The notes under the pieces were generated by a model, which worked only from the letters and a program-made list of their open reading frames with translations, did no database searches and was not told the DNA's origin. DNA of 15,068 nucleotides from JAQIBY01 sp964527535 (GTDB lineage: Bacteria; Bacteroidota; Bacteroidia; Bacteroidales; ML635J-15). The DNA lies in assembly GCA_964527535.1 (NCBI GenBank), contig CAZGPW010000134.1, positions 1 through 15,068 of the forward strand, given 5' to 3'. The position numbers were made by a program, and so were the translations under genes. Positions within the stretch are counted from its first letter, which is position 1. Each line of letters starts with the position of its first letter. Positions 6,504-12,627 of the stretch are shown piece by piece.

Positions 6504-8423
6504 ATGAATAAAATACTTTTTTTATTGTTTTTACTCATGAGTTCTGTTTATGCACATGCTCAAATCACTGCCGAATTTGAATACGATACGGAAGTATGTG
6601 GTAATGAAATCACCGTCAATGATATCAGTACTGGTGAAACTGTGATTTCACGAATCTGGTACATGGATGATGTACTGCTTGATGATGATGGGCCGGCAAA
6701 TTATACATTTTCAGTGGGAAATGTTGTTATTGCAGATACCTTGATGATCAGCCTGGTTGTACAGGGAGCCTCCTCCCAGGATTCGGTGGCTCACCAAATA
6801 ATTTGCAGGCAAATTCCTGATGCTTATGCAGGAGATAATAATTATCCGGAGGTTTGTGGTAATCAATATACTTTTGATGCAGATACAACAGGCTATGGCT
6901 TTGCTGACATGGAATGGTACTGCGATACACAAACCGTAACCTGGAATGGCACACAATATAATCCTGATGCCACAGTAACCATTCCATCTGGTGCTTACGG
7001 TGATTCTGCTCATGTTTCTATTCCTTTTGTCTGGAAATTAGCGAATGTGAATTGCAGCGACAGGGATACAGTACATGTTACTTTTTATGAAACCCCCAAT
7101 GCCAATGCAGGTAGTGATGATTCTATTTGCCAAAACAGTTATGGTTTGGAAGCTACATACAGCATTCCGGAATCTTCAAGCTATTTGCCTTATGGATTTT
7201 GGTATCAACATCCGGATAACGATGGAATGGCATATTTCCAGGATTCTGAATCATCTACTACCACCGTCATGGTAAGTGAATATGGAGAGTCCCGGTTCAT
7301 ATGGAGAGAAAACAATGCATTAAGACCAAATTGCAATGACAGGGATACCATAACCATCATATTTAAAGAAAAACCGGAAATATCTGCCGGTGATGATTTT
7401 GATGTGTGCGGACAAGAAGCATGTTTAAATGGAATTTCTGCAGGTTTTAATGGTAATTGGTTGCCCCTGCCAGGCACAAATTATGATGATGTTAATGATC
7501 CAGGTACATGTATTGGTCATACAGGTTACGGACCCGTGGAGTTTATCTGGCAGGAATCAAACGAAGAGTGTGTCAGCAAGGATACGGTTACCGTTACTTT
7601 CTGGCAGAAACCTACAGCCGAATTGGCTATGGATCCGGAAGACACAGCAGTATGCGGCCGTAAAATTGGCATTCATGCAGAAAATCCGGGTAGTGAAATA
7701 AACAGCCATTGGATAGCCAATCCCAGCAACAGTGTTGATTTTTATTATCAAACATACAACGACACAATTGAAATTACATATTACGGTTATTACAACTTGG
7801 CATGGGTAGAATCCAACGGACCTCAAAATCTTTCCCCTGATTTTTGCTCGGATACGAGTGAATGGTGGACGGTACATTTCAAGGAAATACCATATATAAA
7901 CATTACAACAACACCGGGATTGTATTATGATTCTCTTACCCTTTCAGCCAGTACAGGATCTTATAATCCTTTGCCTTTGTTATGGAGCAGCAACAGCGAC
8001 AGTGTTATCATAACGGATCCGTATAGTGAAACAACTACGGCTATATACAACGGATTAACACAGCAGGAAGTTATGTTTGTTCTTGAATCCGATAACATGG
8101 GATGTTATGACAGTGATACACTGGTAATTGAATTTGCCCATGATGAATCCGGAATTGTTGATGAGTTTTACTCCCGGGGGAATGAAAATACGTTACAATT
8201 GTTTCCTAACCCTTCAGAGAACAGCTTTACCATTAAAGGGGAATGTCTTATTTACCCGCTGGATGTCAATGTTTTTGAACTTTCGGGGAAAAGTGTTTTT
8301 ACCGGACAAATTAATAATGAAGGCGACTTGATTCGGCTTCCTGATTTGCCTTCAGGTGTGTACCCAACATACATACGCGACAATACCGGCAGAAAATACA
8401 AAGCTTCCCTGCTTGTAAAATGA
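6504..8423 (+). CDS. T9SS-exported protein with tandem Ig-like repeats
   Basis: 639 aa starting with a signal peptide (MNKILFLLFLLMSSVYAHAQ). The body has about five degenerate ~80-95-residue units, each opening near a Cys motif (CGNE ~32, VCGNQ ~117, CQNSY ~208, VCGQE ~300, VCGRK ~382). Most end with a C-x(n)-DT-x-x-V-x-F-x-x-x-P strand (NCSDRDTVHVTFYETP, NCNDRDTITIIFKEKP, ECVSKDTVTVTFWQKP). Paired cysteines per unit suggest disulphide-stapled Ig/PKD-like modules. Residues ~564-639 (LFPNPSENSFTIKG ... LSGKSVF ... LPSGVYPTYI) are the T9SS C-terminal sorting domain. It should be a large extended cell-surface or secreted protein; a role in adhesion or matrix is inferred and no enzymatic motif is visible. 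Confidence 0.88.
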   Translation: MNKILFLLFLLMSSVYAHAQITAEFEYDTEVCGNEITVNDISTGETVISRIWYMDDVLLDDDGPANYTFSVGNVVIADTLMISLVVQGASSQDSVAHQIICRQIPDAYAGDNNYPEVCGNQYTFDADTTGYGFADMEWYCDTQTVTWNGTQYNPDATVTIPSGAYGDSAHVSIPFVWKLANVNCSDRDTVHVTFYETPNANAGSDDSICQNSYGLEATYSIPESSSYLPYGFWYQHPDNDGMAYFQDSESSTTTVMVSEYGESRFIWRENNALRPNCNDRDTITIIFKEKPEISAGDDFDVCGQEACLNGISAGFNGNWLPLPGTNYDDVNDPGTCIGHTGYGPVEFIWQESNEECVSKDTVTVTFWQKPTAELAMDPEDTAVCGRKIGIHAENPGSEINSHWIANPSNSVDFYYQTYNDTIEITYYGYYNLAWVESNGPQNLSPDFCSDTSEWWTVHFKEIPYINITTTPGLYYDSLTLSASTGSYNPLPLLWSSNSDSVIITDPYSETTTAIYNGLTQQEVMFVLESDNMGCYDSDTLVIEFAHDESGIVDEFYSRGNENTLQLFPNPSENSFTIKGECLIYPLDVNVFELSGKSVFTGQINNEGDLIRLPDLPSGVYPTYIRDNTGRKYKASLLVK

Positions 8424-8471
8424 TGGAGGATTTTTATCTTATTATCTGCAATAACCTGTCATAATATTGAC

Positions 8472-8479
8472 TACTTTTG
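8472..8479 (+). promoter_or_regulatory. Bacteroidota -7 box (TACTTTTG)
   Basis: TACTTTTG is an exact TAnnTTTG match 22 bp before the ATG at 8502. The predicted start is near 8486. Confidence 0.6.
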
Positions 8480-8501
8480 CATGTTATAATAAAAAATACA
8501 T

Positions 8502-9599
8502 ATGGGACTCAATTGTGGTATCATCGGACTGGTTAATTGTGGGAAAACCACCTTTTTTAATTGCATGTCCAGCACCAAGGCGGAGGCAACCAATTATGCA
8601 TTTGCAACCAACAAATCAAACATAGGTGTGATCAAAGTGCCTGACCCGCGTTTGCCTGAATTGACAAAATTGCAACCTACAAAAAAAGAAGTGCCGGCCA
8701 CCGTGGAAATTGTCGATGTCCCGGGCCTGACTAAAGGTTCCAGCAGAGGACAGGGTGTAGGCAACGCTTTTTTGAATGACATCAAAAGCAGCGATGCGTT
8801 GATACATGTATTGCGTTGTTTTGATGATGAAAACCTGCCACATGTTGATGATACTGTTGACCCGGTAAGGGATTGGGAAACGGTGAATTTTGAATTGCAG
8901 GTAAAAGACATGGAGACCGTGGAACGTAAAATTGGCAGGATGGAAAAACTGGTGAAGACAGGAGACAAAGATGCCAAAAAAGACATAGAGATATTAAACC
9001 TGTATAAGCAGCATCTGGATGATTTACACCCTGCACGTACTGCCCCTGTTTCCAAAGAAGATGCCCGTGTCATTGATGATTTGTTTTTGTATTCGGCAAA
9101 GCCGGTGATGGTGGTGTGTAATGTGGATGATGAACATGCTTCGGAAGACAATGATTACGTAAAACAGGTGCGTGAAGCTTTGAAAGATGAAAACATCAAA
9201 ATTTTGCGTATCGCTGCCGGCATAGAATCTGAAATTGCTGAACTGGACAATGAAGATGAACGCCATGAGTTCCTCAATGATTACGGCCTTGACGAACCCA
9301 GTGTGGATGTCCTGATCAGGGAAGCTTATGATATGCTCAATTTACAGTCGTTTTTCACCATTGGTGAAGAAGAAAACAGGGCATGGACTATACGCAAAGG
9401 CATGACTGCTCCCGAAGCTGCCGGCGTTATTCATTCGGATCTTCAAAAGGGGTTTATCCGTGCCGAAGTGATGAAATACGATGATTTTGTTCAGCTTAAA
9501 AGCGAACAGGCTGTCAAAGAAGCAGGAAAATTTTATGTGGAAGGAAAAAACTACGTGGTGCAGGATGGGGATATTTTACATATCAGATTTAATGTCTGA
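8502..9599 (+). CDS. ychF: YchF/OLA1-type P-loop NTPase, divergent
   Basis: 365 aa, the standard length of the YchF family. The P-loop is GLVNCGKTT (9-17), where most family members read GLPNVGKST. The switch II/G3 region is DVPGLTKGSSRGQGVGNAFL (~72-91), usually DIAGLVKGASKGEGLGNKFL. LRCFDDENLPHVDDTVDPVRD is typical of the family. The G4 position reads CNVDDE rather than NKxD, as expected for this ATP-preferring family. A long helical insertion (~130-180) follows, then a C-terminal TGS domain from ~284 ending EGKNYVVQDGDILHIRFNV, which closely matches the family signature. YchF proteins bind ribosomes and hydrolyse ATP, with roles in translation and oxidative-stress control. It has its own promoter box. 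Substitutions in the P-loop and switch I suggest a divergent lineage or paralogue. Confidence 0.92.
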   Translation: MGLNCGIIGLVNCGKTTFFNCMSSTKAEATNYAFATNKSNIGVIKVPDPRLPELTKLQPTKKEVPATVEIVDVPGLTKGSSRGQGVGNAFLNDIKSSDALIHVLRCFDDENLPHVDDTVDPVRDWETVNFELQVKDMETVERKIGRMEKLVKTGDKDAKKDIEILNLYKQHLDDLHPARTAPVSKEDARVIDDLFLYSAKPVMVVCNVDDEHASEDNDYVKQVREALKDENIKILRIAAGIESEIAELDNEDERHEFLNDYGLDEPSVDVLIREAYDMLNLQSFFTIGEEENRAWTIRKGMTAPEAAGVIHSDLQKGFIRAEVMKYDDFVQLKSEQAVKEAGKFYVEGKNYVVQDGDILHIRFNV

Positions 9600-9602
9600 T
9601 AT
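9580..9602 (+). repeat. 8-bp stem-loop overlapping the ychF stop codon
   Basis: ATATCAGA (9580-9587) and TCTGATAT (9595-9602) are perfect inverted arms around a 7-nt loop, with the TGA stop inside the right arm. A short T-run (CTTTTTTG) appears only about 17 bp later, so this is at best a poor terminator. Confidence 0.4.
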
Positions 9603-9660
9603 CGGGTAGATCATTGAACTTTTTTGAGCCCTTATTGTTGAAGCATAAAATAAAAAAATA

Positions 9661-10068
9661 ATGAAAATAACGTCAACCTGGCAGGAGGGTTTCAAGTCTG
9701 TAGTAGATAACGGCAGACACAACGTCACTATGGATTTACCATACCTACAGCATGGAAAAGATGAAGGCCCTACAGCACTTGAAGTTTCAGTGATGGGTTA
9801 CGCCGGCTGTATAACAACTATTTTTAAACTGATGGCAGAAAAACTCAAAGTGGATTTTTCGGACATGCAATGTGTTATCAATGCCGAAAAAGGAGAGAAA
9901 ACCATTAATAAAGTCACCGTACAGCTTAATATTTGTTCAGATGCTTCCGGAGAGTCCTTACAAAAGGCTTATAAACTCACACAAAACAATTGTCCGGTGG
10001 GGATATTGTTTGAAAAGGCTGGTGTGGACCTTGTGTACGATATCAATATCCTGAAGACGGGAGAATAA
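9661..10068 (+). CDS. OsmC-family protein
   Basis: 135 aa, a typical OsmC/Ohr-fold length. The two conserved cysteines are in place: C50 in MGYAGCITTIF and C111 in NNCPVGILFEKAGV. GPTALEVSVMGYAGC and the C-terminal NNCPVG block are the family landmarks. Family members reduce organic hydroperoxides through these two cysteines, although many small OsmC-like proteins have no proven substrate. It should be cytoplasmic and dimeric. It lies 61 bp after ychF in the same direction with no clear own promoter, so it may be co-transcribed with ychF. Pairing with YchF, itself linked to oxidative stress in some bacteria, is suggestive only. Confidence 0.88.
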   Translation: MKITSTWQEGFKSVVDNGRHNVTMDLPYLQHGKDEGPTALEVSVMGYAGCITTIFKLMAEKLKVDFSDMQCVINAEKGEKTINKVTVQLNICSDASGESLQKAYKLTQNNCPVGILFEKAGVDLVYDINILKTGE

Positions 10069-10111
10069 AATTGTCTTTTTGCTTGTATTGTATTCCCGTA
10101 TTGTTTTTTCT
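10057..10111 (+). terminator. Possible weak terminator after the OsmC gene
   Basis: ACGGGAGAATA (10057-10067) pairs with TATTCCCGT (10091-10099) with a one-to-two-base bulge. The loop is 23 nt and the right arm is followed by ATTGTTTTTTCTT. The left arm overlaps the end of the OsmC gene, and the T-run touches the end of the convergent pckA. The long loop makes this uncertain. Confidence 0.3.
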
Positions 10112-11757
10112 TATTTTCCCGGACAGTTCTTAATCACATCCGGTGAGATGTTATTTTTGCCGTATGCTTTATCAAAAGCCTGGCTGAATTCTTGTGCCAG
10201 TTCTTTAGCGGTTTTATTATACTCATCCTTGTCTTTCCAAGTGTTGACAGGCATAAGCATTTCCGATGGTACGCCGGGAACGGTTTTAGGAACGTTAAGA
10301 TGAAACAGATCAAGGGGTTCATACTCAACATTTTTTAGCTTGCTGCTAAGGGCTGCATCCACCATTTTGCGTGTCAGTTTTAGGTCAATACGTTTACCTG
10401 TGCCGTATTTTCCCCCTGTCCAGCCTGTATTGATCAAAAACACATTGGTGTTGAATTTTTCCATTTTTCTGCCCAGCATTTGTGAATAAACCGATGGCAA
10501 TCCCGGCATAAATGGTTGCCCGAAAAACCGGCTGAATGTGGCAACGGGTTTTGTAATACCGGTTTCTGTCCCGGCGAGTTTGGATGTATAGCCCATCAAA
10601 AACCACAGCATGGCCTGGTGTTTATCCAGCCTGGAAACCGGTGGTAATACACCATACGCATCTGCCGTAAGGAACAATATGGTTGATGGATGGCCGGCAG
10701 TACTTGATTGGGAGATGTTTGGCAGGAAAGTCAGCGGATAGGAAGCCCTTGAGTTTGGTGTAAGCCTTGTGTCAGAAAAATCAAAACTGCCATCCGGATA
10801 TATCATGGCATTTTCTACAATAGCACCATGGTTGAGGTAATCATCATCGTGCATCACCGCATCGTAGATATCGGGTTCCTTTTCCGGATCTATGTCAACC
10901 ATTTTAGCATAACAGCCGTTTTCAAAATTGGCAATGCCATTATCAGACCAGCCGTGTTCATCATCACCCAGCAACGCCCTGTTCGGGTCCGCCGAAAGTG
11001 TTGTTTTTCCTGTTCCGGACAAACCGAGAATAAGTGCGGATTTTCCGTCTTTCCCAACGTTAGCGCTGCAATGCAAAGGCAGTACTTTTTCAAAAGGAAG
11101 GTAATAATTCATCACGGTAAACATCAGTTTTTTTACACTTCCAAGGTAAGCTGAACCGATAATAATGCCTATGCGTCGGTCAAAATCCATGGCAACGATC
11201 ATATCTGAAGTTGTGCCGTCTTCATTTCTACGTAGTTTCCACTCATATTTTTCCTTGTCCAGTTTATGATAGGGCAGGCTGATTAGTGTAAAATTGTGGT
11301 TGTTAAAACAGGATTTTTCCATGTTCTTGTGCCTTGGCCTGAACATGTTTTCCGAAAAAAGCGCTGTCAATGCATTGTCAGTTATTGTTTTGACCGGCAG
11401 TGCAAAATCCGGATTGGCTCCAATTGCCCTGTTGGTAACATATAGTTTTGGACTATTGTCGATAATGCTGATGGCATCTTCAAATACCATATCAAAAAGC
11501 TCCTCAGTCATTGGCAGGTTGTTGGGAGAATTCCAATCGATGTGAATTTGCGAAGATGGCCGTTTTACAATTAAGGTATCTTTAGGGCTCCGGCCTGTAG
11601 ATTCCGGAGGTGTCCATGTTGCCAGGCATCCGTTCTTTGCTGTCAGGCATTCTTTGTTGTTAATACTCTCCGAAATGAGTTTTTTCCTGGGAATATTGAA
11701 AAAACCTGACTTGTGTTTTTCTACAGAGGTAGTGAGTCTTACGTGCAGTTCATTCAT
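10111..11757 (-). CDS. pckA: ATP-dependent phosphoenolpyruvate carboxykinase, divergent
   Basis: 548 aa from ATG 11757 (the open frame extends to 11811, but the ATG fits the promoter at 11799-11806). It converts oxaloacetate plus ATP to PEP, CO2 and ADP, or the reverse during fermentative growth. Landmarks: TGRSPKD (54-60; R56 binds substrate), AYLGSVKK (203-210; metal-binding Lys), LHCSANVG (H229), P-loop GLSGTGKTTLS (245-255; K251, T252), LLGDDEHGW (262-270; metal-binding D266), NSRASYP (R337), and the nucleotide-binding NTGWTGGKYGTGKR (443-456). The catalytic set is complete. Several secondary motifs differ from the usual family consensus: GSVKK where GEMKK is common, TGITKPVATFSRFFG where GVTEPxxTFSxCFG is common, and PFMPGLP where PFxPxHP is common. 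The length is close to the normal ~530-540. It converges with the OsmC gene. Confidence 0.93.
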   Translation of the reverse strand: MNELHVRLTTSVEKHKSGFFNIPRKKLISESINNKECLTAKNGCLATWTPPESTGRSPKDTLIVKRPSSQIHIDWNSPNNLPMTEELFDMVFEDAISIIDNSPKLYVTNRAIGANPDFALPVKTITDNALTALFSENMFRPRHKNMEKSCFNNHNFTLISLPYHKLDKEKYEWKLRRNEDGTTSDMIVAMDFDRRIGIIIGSAYLGSVKKLMFTVMNYYLPFEKVLPLHCSANVGKDGKSALILGLSGTGKTTLSADPNRALLGDDEHGWSDNGIANFENGCYAKMVDIDPEKEPDIYDAVMHDDDYLNHGAIVENAMIYPDGSFDFSDTRLTPNSRASYPLTFLPNISQSSTAGHPSTILFLTADAYGVLPPVSRLDKHQAMLWFLMGYTSKLAGTETGITKPVATFSRFFGQPFMPGLPSVYSQMLGRKMEKFNTNVFLINTGWTGGKYGTGKRIDLKLTRKMVDAALSSKLKNVEYEPLDLFHLNVPKTVPGVPSEMLMPVNTWKDKDEYNKTAKELAQEFSQAFDKAYGKNNISPDVIKNCPGK

Positions 11758-11798
11758 GTTTAGTGATGTTTTATTTCTGCTTTTATAAATTCTGAAAA

Positions 11799-11806
11799 CA
11801 AAAATA
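11799..11806 (-). promoter_or_regulatory. Bacteroidota -7 box for pckA (TATTTTTG on the - strand)
   Basis: Read on the minus strand the bases are TATTTTTG, an exact TAnnTTTG. The predicted start is near 11792, leaving about 35 nt of leader before the ATG at 11757. Confidence 0.5.
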
Positions 11807-11906
11807 AGCAAATATCAAAAGAAAAAAACAGTTTTATAGCAGGTTTTGAAGTCTGGCTTTTTTGGCAAAATTCAAAGGATGTTTTGTCTTATTTTCAGTA
11901 TTTTGA

Positions 11907-12195
11907 GTTCTACTGCAAATTTCGTGGAATATTTTACCAATTGCATTTCAAAATGATTAATTGAGATGTTTTGAAATTATTATATGCAGTCTTGGATTAT
12001 TCTGTAAAGGCTCTTGAGCAACAGCTTAACCCTGACCTTCAGGTCGGGGTTAAGCAACTAAAAAGAAAGAATAAATGGGCTTTAGCCCTGACAGTATAAT
12101 TTTTATTGACGAGCGTTTAGTTTTTCTAATTCTTAATTTTTACTCAACAGTAATAATTCAATCATTACCATTACCCACTTAGTTTGCAGTAGAAC
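11907..12195. mobile_element. 289-bp MITE-like element with terminal inverted repeats
   Basis: GTTCTACTGCAAA (11907-11919) is repeated exactly in inverted orientation at 12183-12195. Extending inward, 18 of 21 positions match (11907-11927 against 12175-12195). The interior has no ORF of useful length but holds hairpins: ATTTCAAAA/TTTTGAAAT (11945-11953, 11969-11977), a 14-bp stem at 12024-12055, and GGGCT/AGCCC near 12077-12088. No clean target-site duplication is visible at the ends. Size, terminal repeats and lack of a transposase fit a non-autonomous miniature element; the parent transposon family is not identifiable here. The flank 11812-11906 shows nothing recognisable beyond the pckA promoter. 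Confidence 0.55.
12024..12055. repeat. Very stable 14-bp hairpin with tetraloop
   Basis: GCTTAACCCTGACC (12024-12037) pairs with GGTCGGGGTTAAGC (12042-12055) through 14 pairs including one G-U, closed by a four-base TTCA loop. No T-run follows on either strand. About 20 bp downstream GGGCTTTAGCCCTGAC repeats the CCCTGAC core. This two-part pattern resembles REP-type palindromic units. Confidence 0.75.
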
Positions 12196-12248
12196 CTTTT
12201 TCTTAAATCATGTACAGGATTACCGCATACCGGGCATATTCGTTTCAT
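12171..12248 (-). pseudogene. Relic of a small zinc-ribbon ORF
   Basis: From an ATG at 12248 the minus strand reads 25 codons, MKRICPVCGNPVHDLRKRFYCK then LSG and stop. CPVCG plus a later YC resembles the first half of a zinc ribbon (CxxC ... C), but the second partner cysteine is missing. The frame dies inside the terminal inverted repeat of the MITE-like element (12175-12195), whose bases encode the FYCK part. It is either a gene truncated by the insertion or the N-terminus of a lost transposase. It is too short to be sure it was ever a gene. Confidence 0.35.
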
Positions 12249-12588
12249 AACATAAATGTATTAATTTTACTATATAGATATAATATTGTTATTCTTATAT
12301 TTAGTCGTTGCTAACGGTTATTAACCGTTCTTAACCGTTACGTACGATTTTATATCTCTTTATCAGAAATTTACAATTTAACATAAGATAATTTATTTTG
12401 AATGATTTTTATGGTTAGGTGTAATCTGGGTTATTTCATATATTAATTATACTTATTTTAAATTATTTAATATTCTATATATGTGTTTTTTATTTGATTA
12501 TTACATATTCTACGTAATTTTATAAGAAACGCGTATAAGTTTCCCTTTCCTATTTGAGGCGGTAAACAATTGGCAGAAAAAATCAAAA
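12249..12588. other. Very AT-rich stretch without genes
   Basis: Apart from the AACCGTT cluster at 12312-12340, this 340-bp stretch holds only A/T-rich sequence such as ACTATATAGATATAATATTG and no ORF, tRNA or hairpin I can support. It forms the upstream region of the radical SAM gene and is compositionally unlike the coding left part of the window. Confidence 0.5.
12312..12340. repeat. Cluster of AACCGTT / AACGGTT repeats
   Basis: TAACGGTTA (12312-12320) is followed by TTAACCGTT (12321-12329) and TTAACCGTTA (12331-12340). This makes one inverted copy and two direct copies at 10-bp spacing, one helical turn. It is followed directly by the palindrome CGTACG (12341-12346). The arrangement looks like a protein-binding site, about 290 bp before the radical SAM ATG. 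Confidence 0.5.
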
Positions 12589-12622
12589 TTTGGCCGATAT
12601 TCCAATCAAAATTGTACTTTTG
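12589..12622 (+). promoter_or_regulatory. Promoter of the radical SAM gene (TTTG ... TACTTTTG)
   Basis: TACTTTTG at 12615-12622 is an exact -7 box, and TTTG at 12589-12592 lies 22 bp upstream, close to the 19-21 bp consensus spacing for -33. The box ends only 5 bp before the ATG at 12628, so transcription would start at or within the start codon, giving a leaderless mRNA. AATCAAAATT occurs twice (12581-12590 and 12604-12613), 23 bp apart. Confidence 0.6.
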
Positions 12623-12627
12623 GGTAC

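Noticed and set aside
11878..11961. Plus-strand reading through the left inverted repeat (EFYCKFRGIFYQ...)
   Set aside because: It has no start codon, no recognisable domain and soon stops; I treat the shared FYCK only as a consequence of the inverted repeat.
11812..12627. Possible tRNA or riboswitch in the large gap
   Set aside because: I looked for a cloverleaf with a GTTCRANNC-type T arm, an acceptor stem and known riboswitch cores and found only simple hairpins.
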